A DNA stretch of 64,000 nt. Source: Blastococcus carthaginiensis. GTDB taxonomy: Bacteria; Actinomycetota; Actinomycetes; Mycobacteriales; Geodermatophilaceae. Where the stretch lies: assembly GCF_030731085.1 (NCBI RefSeq), contig NZ_JASNFN010000010.1:124001-188000 (forward strand), given 5' to 3'. The position numbers and the translations under genes were made by a program. Shown here piece by piece: positions 36,090 to 43,528 of this stretch (position 1 is its first letter; each line of letters begins with the position of its first letter). The notes below the pieces were generated by a model. It ran no database searches and was not told the DNA's origin. It was given only the letters and a program-made list of their open reading frames with translations.

Positions 36090-36290
36090 TCAGTCGGTGG
36101 CCGAGTGCAGGTCTGCACCCGCCGGGTCGGCGTCGTCGGAGCCGACGGCCTGCCGTTCCTGCTCGGTGCGGTGCTCGAGCACCTCGTCGGCGGGGTGCGG
36201 GTCCTTGGCGTGCTGGGTGCGGTCGCGGGTCGGGTGCTCCTGCGGCTCCATGACGTCGTCGAGGTTGGGGGTGTCCTGGGGGCCGGTCAT
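36090..36290 (-). CDS. small hydrophilic protein of unknown function
   Basis: This 66-residue protein is rich in Asp, Glu, His and Pro (MTGPQDTPNLDDVMEPQEHP at the start) and is predicted to be disordered; I recognise no family. Support for a real gene is the ATG at 36290 with GGAGGACG about eight bases upstream and codon use like its neighbours. Immediately upstream lies the poly-G/poly-C tract, so its promoter region is unusual. Confidence 0.55.
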   Translation of the reverse strand: MTGPQDTPNLDDVMEPQEHPTRDRTQHAKDPHPADEVLEHRTEQERQAVGSDDADPAGADLHSATD

Positions 36291-36307
36291 CGTGGCGTCC
36301 TCCGGTC

Positions 36308-36361
36308 GGGGGGGCGGGGGGGGGGGGGGGGGGGGCCCCCCACCCCCCCCCCCCCCACCCC
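36308..36361. repeat. poly-G / poly-C tract forming a near-palindrome
   Basis: G7-C-G20 (36308-36335) is followed directly by C6-A-C14-A-C4 (36336-36361). The two halves could pair as a GC-only hairpin or the G-run could form a quadruplex. It lies in the 89-bp gap between two minus-strand genes. Homopolymers this long are prone to slippage and to sequencing or assembly error, so the exact length should not be trusted. Confidence 0.8.
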
Positions 36362-36379
36362 GCTAACCGGGCACGGTGG

Positions 36380-36706
36380 TCACCGGGGCTCGAGGCGGGC
36401 CGCCGGCAACCACGCCTCCACGAGCGCCGGACCGTGCGGGCCGCTCACCGCGTAGGTGACCCGCCCCTGCCAGGCGCCGCCCCGCTGGCGCCACTCCACG
36501 AGGAGGCCGGGCCAGGTGCCCGGCGCCTCCGGCGGGTCGTGCACCCAGCAGTGCCGCCCCTCGCCGCCGTCCCCGGTGGCCGCCGGGTGGCCGGCGACGG
36601 CGGGCCGGGGGGACGGGCCGGGCAGCGGGGGATGGGGAAACTCCGGCACGACCCCCGAGTCCGCCGCACGCTCACCCAGGGAGCGACCGCCGCGCCCCCG
36701 GTTCAT
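36380..36706 (-). CDS. hypothetical protein, conserved-looking WVHDPPEAPG type
   Basis: A 108-residue protein without a family I can name. The N-terminal third is Pro/Gly-rich and probably disordered. The C-terminal part, HCWVHDPPEAPGTWPGLLVE, then WQGRVTYAV and LVEAWLPAARL, looks like a compact beta-rich domain with spaced Trp residues. The ATG at 36706 is preferred because the frame upstream (to 36763) is Arg/Cys-rich and less like coding sequence. It is on the minus strand, upstream of the small hydrophilic gene. Confidence 0.55.
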   Translation of the reverse strand: MNRGRGGRSLGERAADSGVVPEFPHPPLPGPSPRPAVAGHPAATGDGGEGRHCWVHDPPEAPGTWPGLLVEWRQRGGAWQGRVTYAVSGPHGPALVEAWLPAARLEPR

Positions 36707-36830
36707 CCCGCCCGCCACGGGAGCAGTCTCGCACGCCGGTCGAACACACGTTCGACGGCGCACCGGCCGCCGGATGCCGAACGGGCGCCCTCCGCGGTGA
36801 TCGCGGAGGGCGCCCGTCCGGCGTGCTGCG

Positions 36831-38633
36831 TCAGGAGACGGGGGTGATGCGCCCCTCGCCGCCGACGGGGTAGTCCGCAGCGCTGACGACGCCGCCGAGG
36901 TCCTCGACGAGGTAGGTCTCGAAGGCCTCCTGGTAGGTCACCGGCAGGACCGTGAAGTCGACCCCCGCGAAGGGATACCCGTCGCCGCCGCGGAGCAGGA
37001 AGTCGATCGTGGCGACCGAGAGGGTCTCCAAGTCACCGGTCGGCACGCCGTCCGCCACGAGGACGGTCCCGTCGTCCAGGACCAGGTCGACGATCCGCGA
37101 GCCGGCTTCCTGCGCCGGGTCGTAGCTCACCCGGTAGCCGGCGGCCTGCGCGAAGGAGCCCGCGGGCTGCAGGACCCCGCCGGTGACGTCGCCGGAGAGG
37201 CCGTGCTCGACGCCGGCGATGAACGTCTCGACCGGCATGGCCGGGGCGACGCCGACGAAGTTGGCGAAGGGCAGCACCGTGTAGGTGTCCAGCGCCGTGA
37301 TCTCGCCGGCCGGGATCACCGTGGCGTTGCGGATGCCGCCGCCGTTCTGCAGCGCCACCACCGGGGCGGCGACGCCGGCGGCGTCCGCCTCCCGCTGGCC
37401 GGCGGCCAGCAGGGCGTCGGTGACCAGGTTGCCCAGGTTGGTCTCCCGGCTGCGGACGTCGTCGCGGATGCCGTTGAGGTCGACCTCCGAGGTGGCCACG
37501 ACCTGCTCGGCGAGGTCCTCGACGTACTCCTGCACCGGCCGGACGACCTGCCGGTTCACCGCGTAGTTCGGCGCGACGGCGTCCGGGCCCTCCGCGATCA
37601 CCGGGATGGGGCGCGACACGTCGTCGTGCACCGTGAGGAGCTCCCCGGCCGCGTCGAACGTGACGACCAGCCGGCCGACGTAGGTGTAGAGCGCGTTCGT
37701 GGTGACCACCGGGACGACCTCGCCGTCGGCGTCGGTCGGGGTCAGCGGGTAGGAGCCGTACGGCTCGACCCCGTTCGGGACCAGCGGGTCACCCGGGTCG
37801 GCGAGCAGTTCGTGCCCGCCGCCGCCGATGATGACGTCCACGCCGCTGAGCTGAGCGGCGAGGGCCAGCTCGTTGTCGATGTCCTGCAGGTGCGAGACGA
37901 GCACCACCTTGTCGACGCCGGCGGCCGCGTAGGCGGCGGCCTGGGCGTTGGCGATGGCGGCGAGGTCGGGGTCCACGGTCACGCCGCGGGAGCTGGTGAG
38001 GGTGGGCAGATCGGGCGTGGTGAGCCCGATGAAGCCGATCTGCTCCCCGCGCTCCTTGACCACGTGCGAAGTGACGATGGTGCCGTCGGTCACCCGGGCC
38101 AGCAGCGCCGGCTCGTCCTCGAAGCCGAGGTTGCCCGACACGATCGTCGTCTGCGGGCGGAGGTCGCCGATCCACTCGGCGAAGAAGTCCGGCCCGAGGT
38201 CGAAGTCGTGGTTGCCGGGGATCGACACGTCGAAGCGCGCCGCGTTGAACGCGGTGGCGTCGTAGATGCGGCGCCCGGACTCCTCGCTGGCGGCGAGCTG
38301 GGGCCCGGGGAGGAAGTTGTCGCCGGCCGAGACGGTGACGACGCCCCGCTTCTTCGCCGTCCCCTCGGCCCGCGGGCCGGTCAGGGCCAGGATCTGCTGC
38401 TGCCGGATCAGCTCGACGAAGCGGTCGGCCCCGCCGTAGGTGGCGCCGTCCTCGGTGGTGACGGGCAGCAGCGCGGACTCGAGGTCGTTGGCGTGCAGCA
38501 GCGTGAGGGTGAAGTCGGGGCGGGGTTCCTGGGCGGGCGCGGCGGTGGCGGTCCCCGCCATGGTGCCGCCGGCCAGGGTGGCGACGGCCACGGTCGCCAC
38601 GACGGTGCCGCGGCGCAGGTGGTTCAGAGACAT
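36831..38633 (-). CDS. secreted 5'-nucleotidase / bifunctional metallophosphatase family protein
   Basis: This is a predicted extracellular phosphohydrolase that releases phosphate from nucleotides. The 600 residues begin with a Sec signal peptide (about 1-32, ending TATAAPA), then a metallophosphatase domain (about 40-310) with GDNFLPG and IPGNHDFD, and a C-terminal 5'-nucleotidase domain (about 360-560) with NGGGIRN and the GGDGYPF loop. Two usual metal or substrate His positions differ: HANDLES where NDxH is typical, and GGGGHEL where GGHxH is typical. It is divergent from an extracellular nuclease and shares a Crp/GlxR-type site with it. Confidence 0.88.
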   Translation of the reverse strand: MSLNHLRRGTVVATVAVATLAGGTMAGTATAAPAQEPRPDFTLTLLHANDLESALLPVTTEDGATYGGADRFVELIRQQQILALTGPRAEGTAKKRGVVTVSAGDNFLPGPQLAASEESGRRIYDATAFNAARFDVSIPGNHDFDLGPDFFAEWIGDLRPQTTIVSGNLGFEDEPALLARVTDGTIVTSHVVKERGEQIGFIGLTTPDLPTLTSSRGVTVDPDLAAIANAQAAAYAAAGVDKVVLVSHLQDIDNELALAAQLSGVDVIIGGGGHELLADPGDPLVPNGVEPYGSYPLTPTDADGEVVPVVTTNALYTYVGRLVVTFDAAGELLTVHDDVSRPIPVIAEGPDAVAPNYAVNRQVVRPVQEYVEDLAEQVVATSEVDLNGIRDDVRSRETNLGNLVTDALLAAGQREADAAGVAAPVVALQNGGGIRNATVIPAGEITALDTYTVLPFANFVGVAPAMPVETFIAGVEHGLSGDVTGGVLQPAGSFAQAAGYRVSYDPAQEAGSRIVDLVLDDGTVLVADGVPTGDLETLSVATIDFLLRGGDGYPFAGVDFTVLPVTYQEAFETYLVEDLGGVVSAADYPVGGEGRITPVS

Positions 38634-38672
38634 GACGCTCCGGGGTCGTTGGGGGAGCTTGCCCGGGGAGCG

Positions 38673-38688
38673 TCACACCGACATGTGA
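38673..38688. promoter_or_regulatory. everted TCACA-N6-TGTGA repeat in the nucleotidase/nuclease divergent region
   Basis: TCACACCGACATGTGA places the two Crp half-sites in outward orientation, 40-55 bp upstream of the nucleotidase ATG. It may be a second, weaker regulator contact or chance. Confidence 0.3.
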
Positions 38689-38713
38689 ACCAGGAGTAGC
38701 GCAGGCGGCAATG

Positions 38714-38729
38714 TGTGACAGGGATCACA
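38714..38729. promoter_or_regulatory. Crp/GlxR-type operator
   Basis: TGTGACAGGGATCACA is a perfect TGTGA-N6-TCACA palindrome, the consensus of cAMP-receptor-type regulators (GlxR in corynebacteria, Crp in mycobacteria). It lies 81-96 bp upstream of the 5'-nucleotidase start and 104-119 bp upstream of the nuclease start, so it could control both. Confidence 0.7.
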
Positions 38730-38832
38730 TATCAAGCATCTGGTCGCCGAGATGTCACCTTGCGTGGTTGGCCCCGTCACCCGTTCGACCTACGGTCACG
38801 GCGTCTCACCGTCCGTCCGGAAGGACTCCTCC

Positions 38833-41463
38833 GTGCTCGTACGCATCGGCAGTCCGCGCGTCCTCGCGCGCCGTACTGCCCTCGGCACGCTCGCCGCCTC
38901 CGTGGCCGTGGTGGGCCTGCCCGCCTCCGCCTCGGCGGCGCCGCCGACCGCCCCGTTCATCTCCGAGATCCACTACGACGACGACGGCACCGACACCGGC
39001 GAGTTCGTCGAGGTGCACCTGCCCGCCGGCACCAGCTCCGACGGTCTGGCCGTCGTCCTCTACAACGGGAACGGCGACGCGGTCTACGACACCGACGCGC
39101 TCCCGGTGGTGACCGCTCCCGCGGACGCCCCGGCCGTCGCGGTCGTCGACTACCCGAGCAACGGCATCCAGAACGGTGGGCCGGACGGGATCGCCCTTGT
39201 CCGCGGCACCGACGTGCTCGAGTTCCTCTCGTACGAGGGCACGATGACGGCCGTCGGTGGCCCGGCGGAAGGTCTGACGAGCACCGACATCGGCGTTCGC
39301 GAGGCCGGGAGCGAGCGGGAGGGGCAGTCCCTGTCCCGGACCTACGACGCGACGGCCGACGCCCTCGTGTGGAGCGGTCCGGTGAGCGCCAGCAAGGGCG
39401 CCGTCAACCCCGCGGGCACCACCGACCCGGAGCCCGAGGAGCCGGTCGACGTCTGCGCGACCACGCCGACGCACGAAATCGGGGCGGTCCAGGGCCCGGG
39501 CGCGGAGTCCCCGCTCGCCGGCCAGCAGGTCACCGTCCGCGGCGTCGTCGTCGGTGATCTGGAGGGCTTCGGCGGGTTCCACCTGCAGGACGCCGACGGC
39601 GACGGCGACGCCGCGACCTCCGACGGCGTCTTCGTGTTCAGCGACGTCGCGGTCGACCTCGGCGACACCGTCGCCGTCACCGGCCAGGCCCAGGAGCGCT
39701 TCGGTCAGACCCAGATCGCCGCGTTCGAGGACGCCGCGGTCTGCGCCGAGGGCACGGCGGGCGACCTGCCGGGCGCCGCCCCGCTGGACCTGCCCGCCGG
39801 GGACGAGGAGCGCGAACGGCTCGAGGGCATGCTCGTCGCGCCGGTCGACACGCTGACCGTCAGCGAGGTCTTCGACCTGACCAGGTTCGGCGAGCTCACC
39901 CTCTCCGAAGGCGGCCTGCTGGTGCAGCCGACCGAGCTCGCCCGGCCCGGCACCGCCGAGGCCGAGGCGATCGCCACGGGGAACACGCTGCGCCGGATCG
40001 TCCTCGACGATGGCGTGAGCGAGCGGGTCACCGTCAGGACCGCGCCCTACCTCTCGCCGGAGACGCCCGTCCGGGTCGGTGACGAGCTCGAGCTGATCGA
40101 GCCGCTCGTCCTCGGCTACGGCTTCGACCAGTGGCGGCTGCAGCCGGCCGACGGCACCGCCGACGGCGTCTTCGCGCCGCAGAACACCCGGCCGGAGGCC
40201 CCCGAGGCGGTGGGCGGCGACATCCAGGTCGCTGCGTTCAACGTGCTGAACTACTTCCTGACCTTCGGGGAGCCAGGTCGTGGTGCGCGCAGCGCCGAGC
40301 AGCTCGAGCTGCAGGCGGACAAGATCGTGCCGGCCATCGAGGCCCTCGGTGCCGAGGTCGTCACCCTCATGGAGATCGAGGACACCGACTCCAGCGGCTA
40401 CAGCCCCGGCAACGCGGACACGGCGCTGGCCGACCTGGTGGGCCGGCTCAACGCGGCCGCCGGCTACGACAAGTGGGACCACGTCCCGCTGCCCGACGAG
40501 CTCTACGGCGTCGACCGCGACGTCATCCGCAACGGGATCATCTACCAGGACGACGTCGTCCTCCCGGTGGGCGAGCCGGCCGGCCTCGTCGACGAGGAGG
40601 TCTGGGACAACGCCCGCGAGCCGATCGCCCAGACGTTCGTGAAGGACGGCGACGCGTTCACCGTCGTGGCCAACCACTTCAAGTCCAAGAGCCCCGGTGA
40701 GCCGACCGGCGACAACGTGGACTCCGGCGACGGCCAGGGTGCCTGGAACGGCGACCGGGTCCGGCAGGCGGCGTCGCTGGCGCAGTTCGCCGCGGAGCTG
40801 CGGGAGTCCACCGGCGACCAGGATGTCGTGCTCATGGGCGACCTCAACGCCTACACCCAGGAGGACCCGATCCAGCTCCTCGAGGACGCCGGGTGGACCG
40901 ACCTGGGGCTGCGCTTCGACGAGGGCTCGTACAGCTACGTGTTCGACGACATGTCGGGCTCCCTGGACCACGCGCTGGCCACGGCCGAGCTGACGGCGAA
41001 GGTCACCGGCGTCACGCACTGGAACATCAACGCGGTCGAGTCCTTCGCCTACCAGTACTACGGGGACCCGGCGCTGTACGCGGCGGACCCGTACCGGTCC
41101 AGCGACCACGACCCGCTGGTGCTCGGCATCGACCTGGAGGAGCGCTGCCAGGGCCTGCTGCCCACCGTCCGGGGCACCGAGGGGAAGGACCTCCTCAGCG
41201 GCACGAACGGCCGGGACGTGATCATGGGGCTCGGCGGCGACGACGAGATCCGCGGTCGCAACGGCGACGACGTCATCTGCGGCGGCGCCGGCGACGACCG
41301 GATCGCCGGTGAGAACGGCGAGGACGTGCTCTCCGGCGGCTTCGGCGACGACCGGCTGGACGGCGGGAACGGCAGCGACGTGCTCGTCGGCGGGCCGGGC
41401 ACCGACCGGCTCGACCAGGGCCGCGGGCAGGGCACCGCGGAGCAGGAGGGCGTGGAGTCCTGA
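38833..41463 (+). CDS. secreted ExeM/NucH-type endonuclease with lamin-tail and RTX repeats
   Basis: This is a predicted extracellular DNase. The 876 residues begin with a signal peptide carrying an RR pair (LARRTALGTLAAS, Tat-like). A lamin-tail domain (about 35-170), an OB-fold nucleic-acid-binding region (about 195-290) and an endonuclease/exonuclease/phosphatase domain (about 465-770) follow. The EEP motifs are intact: FNVLNYF, LMEIED, NHFKSK, GDLNAY, SLDHAL, SSDHDPL. The C terminus has five to six RTX calcium repeats (GGDDEIRG, GDDVICGG, GDDRIAG and others). The GTG at 38833 has GGAAGGA upstream. With the divergent nucleotidase it would turn DNA into nucleosides and phosphate. Confidence 0.92.
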   Translation: MLVRIGSPRVLARRTALGTLAASVAVVGLPASASAAPPTAPFISEIHYDDDGTDTGEFVEVHLPAGTSSDGLAVVLYNGNGDAVYDTDALPVVTAPADAPAVAVVDYPSNGIQNGGPDGIALVRGTDVLEFLSYEGTMTAVGGPAEGLTSTDIGVREAGSEREGQSLSRTYDATADALVWSGPVSASKGAVNPAGTTDPEPEEPVDVCATTPTHEIGAVQGPGAESPLAGQQVTVRGVVVGDLEGFGGFHLQDADGDGDAATSDGVFVFSDVAVDLGDTVAVTGQAQERFGQTQIAAFEDAAVCAEGTAGDLPGAAPLDLPAGDEERERLEGMLVAPVDTLTVSEVFDLTRFGELTLSEGGLLVQPTELARPGTAEAEAIATGNTLRRIVLDDGVSERVTVRTAPYLSPETPVRVGDELELIEPLVLGYGFDQWRLQPADGTADGVFAPQNTRPEAPEAVGGDIQVAAFNVLNYFLTFGEPGRGARSAEQLELQADKIVPAIEALGAEVVTLMEIEDTDSSGYSPGNADTALADLVGRLNAAAGYDKWDHVPLPDELYGVDRDVIRNGIIYQDDVVLPVGEPAGLVDEEVWDNAREPIAQTFVKDGDAFTVVANHFKSKSPGEPTGDNVDSGDGQGAWNGDRVRQAASLAQFAAELRESTGDQDVVLMGDLNAYTQEDPIQLLEDAGWTDLGLRFDEGSYSYVFDDMSGSLDHALATAELTAKVTGVTHWNINAVESFAYQYYGDPALYAADPYRSSDHDPLVLGIDLEERCQGLLPTVRGTEGKDLLSGTNGRDVIMGLGGDDEIRGRNGDDVICGGAGDDRIAGENGEDVLSGGFGDDRLDGGNGSDVLVGGPGTDRLDQGRGQGTAEQEGVES

Positions 41464-41486
41464 TCCGCTCCCGTCCCTGACGCGCG

Positions 41487-41522
41487 CCGGCGCGGGTCCT
41501 TTAGCAGGAGGGCCCGCGCCGG
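41487..41522. terminator. bidirectional terminator between nuclease and malQ
   Basis: CCGGCGCGGG (41487-41496) pairs with CCCGCGCCGG (41513-41522), with an inner TCCT/AGGA stem and a TTAGC loop. It lies between two convergent genes, so it can serve both. Confidence 0.65.
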
Positions 41523-41529
41523 TGCCGTG

Positions 41530-43359
41530 TCAGCCCTTCCGGACCCCTTCGGCCAGGGTGCGGGCCACCGTCTGCAGCAGGGGGTGACCCGGCAGCTCCT
41601 CGACCGGCACGGGCAGCGGCAGCGACCAGTTGGGCCGGTCCCCGGCGCCGGGCATGTTCGGCCGGCGCTGCTCGCCGACCGCGTCGTCCAGCGTCGCCGA
41701 GAGCAGCATCGACGGCGCCGTCGCCAGCAGGGCGTGCGCCTGCTCCACCGCCTGCTCGACCGTCGCGTCGTCGGAGAGCCCCGGCAGGTGGGCCAGCAGC
41801 GAGCGGCGGCCGCGCTCGAGCTCCTCCTCGGTGCCGGTGCCGTGCTCCCGCTGCTCGTCGACGTCGGCCTCGGTCCAGAGGCCCGCCACGGTCGGCAGGT
41901 CGTGCGTGGTGATCGCGGCCATCGCCTCGGCCGGCCACGCCGCGGGCTCGTCGTCCTCGAACCACAGCAGCCGGTAGGAGAGCAGGCCGTGCTCGGCCAT
42001 CGCCTCCCGGACGCCGTCCTCCACCGTGCCGAGGTCCTCCCCGACGACCAGGGCGCCGGCGCGGTGGCTCTCCAGCGCGACGATGTTCAGCAGGTCCTCC
42101 GCCGGATAGCGGACGTAGGCGCCGTCGGCCGCGCTGCCCCCGGCGGGGACCCACCACAGCCGGAACAGCCCCATGACGTGGTCGATCCGCAGCCCCCCGG
42201 CACCGGCCATGGTGGCCCGGATGGACTGCACGAAGGGCTCGTAGTCGGCATCGCGCAGCCGCCAGGGGATCAGCGGCGGGGAGCCCCAGTCCTGGCCGGC
42301 CGAGTTGAACGCGTCCGGGGGCGCGCCGACGCTCACGCCGTCGGCCAGCACCTCCTGCCAGGCCCAGGCGTCGGCGCCGCCGCCGGCGAAGCCGATCGGC
42401 AGGTCCTGGATGACGGTCATGCCGGCGGCCGCAGCGGTGAGCTGCAGCTCCAGCGCCCACTGCAGCCAGGCGTGGAACGCCACCACCGCACCGTGCCGTT
42501 CGGCGTAGGCGGCGACGGCCGGCGCGTCGGGGCGGCGCAGCTCCTCGGGCCAGGTGTGCCAGTCGGCGCCGTGCTCCTCGGTGATCGCCGCCCACGTCGC
42601 CCACTCCTGCAGCGTGCGGCCCTGCTCCTCCCGCCAGCGGGTGAAGGCCTCCCCGCCGCCGTGGGCGAAGAAGATCCGCATGAGCACCTCGCGCTTGCGG
42701 GCCCAGACCGCGTCCCGGTCGATCAGCGCCCCCTCGGACAGCGCCCGCCCGGCGTCGGCCTCGAGGTCGACGGTGTCGGCGCCGGGGACCTCGTCGACCC
42801 GCAGGTAGAGCGGGTTGCGGAAGCGCCGGGTGGCCGGCAGGTAGGGGCTCGCCTCCTGGGTGGCCAGGGGCGCGACCGCGTGCAGCGGGTTGATGAGCAG
42901 GAACCCGGCGCCCTGGTCGGCGGCCATCTGCCGGAGGGTGCGCAGGTCGCCGAGGTCCCCGATGCCCCAGCTCTCCCGGCTGCGGGTGGCGTACAGCTGC
43001 ACCGCCCAGCCCCAGGCGCGGTCCTCGGGCAGCCAGCACCGCCCCGGGGAGACGATCAGCCGGCGACGCGGGCCCTCGGGCGCCTGCAGCCAGTGGTAGC
43101 CGAGCGGGAAGTCCGGCGGCAGCTCGCCGTCGATGTGCCGCACCTCGCCGTCCTCGCAGACGACGTCGGCCTCGTCGACCTCCAGGGCGTCACCGGGGCG
43201 GGCGACGATCGGCGCCCGCTCCTCCAGGTCGGCCGGCGGCTCGCCGATGACGGCGCGCAGCTTCTCGATCGTCTCGTGGGCTACCTGGTGCTCCTCGTCC
43301 AGCGCGTCCAGCCAGCTGGCATCGATGCCCCATCCGTCGGTCGTCGGCTTCGTCGTCAC
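41530..43359 (-). CDS. malQ: 4-alpha-glucanotransferase (amylomaltase)
   Basis: MalQ transfers glucan segments between maltooligosaccharides during glycogen and maltodextrin metabolism. The 609 residues form a GH77 domain with an N-terminal beta extension. Visible are SRESWGIGDLGDL (substrate region), AGGLRIDHVMGLFRLW with the catalytic nucleophile Asp, VVGEDLGTV with the acid/base Glu, and ITTHDLPTVAG with the third Asp. The GTG at 43359 is chosen because upstream frame is Arg/Pro-rich and non-homologous. It is convergent with the nuclease and divergent from the GGDEF-EAL gene. A GH13 gene lies 4 kb away. Confidence 0.93.
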   Translation of the reverse strand: MTTKPTTDGWGIDASWLDALDEEHQVAHETIEKLRAVIGEPPADLEERAPIVARPGDALEVDEADVVCEDGEVRHIDGELPPDFPLGYHWLQAPEGPRRRLIVSPGRCWLPEDRAWGWAVQLYATRSRESWGIGDLGDLRTLRQMAADQGAGFLLINPLHAVAPLATQEASPYLPATRRFRNPLYLRVDEVPGADTVDLEADAGRALSEGALIDRDAVWARKREVLMRIFFAHGGGEAFTRWREEQGRTLQEWATWAAITEEHGADWHTWPEELRRPDAPAVAAYAERHGAVVAFHAWLQWALELQLTAAAAGMTVIQDLPIGFAGGGADAWAWQEVLADGVSVGAPPDAFNSAGQDWGSPPLIPWRLRDADYEPFVQSIRATMAGAGGLRIDHVMGLFRLWWVPAGGSAADGAYVRYPAEDLLNIVALESHRAGALVVGEDLGTVEDGVREAMAEHGLLSYRLLWFEDDEPAAWPAEAMAAITTHDLPTVAGLWTEADVDEQREHGTGTEEELERGRRSLLAHLPGLSDDATVEQAVEQAHALLATAPSMLLSATLDDAVGEQRRPNMPGAGDRPNWSLPLPVPVEELPGHPLLQTVARTLAEGVRKG

Positions 43360-43528
43360 CCCGCGATCCTCGCCGCGCGGGCCCCGGCGCGCAGCCGGGA
43401 GGGACGTGGTCCCGGTCTCGTCGCGGGCCGCCGCCGCTGTCACCCGTCGGGGGCGGTGCGCCGGTGGTGCGGCTTCAGCGGGGCCGCCCGTGCGCCGAGG
43501 ACGTCCAGGACATCGGGAGGCGGTGGCG

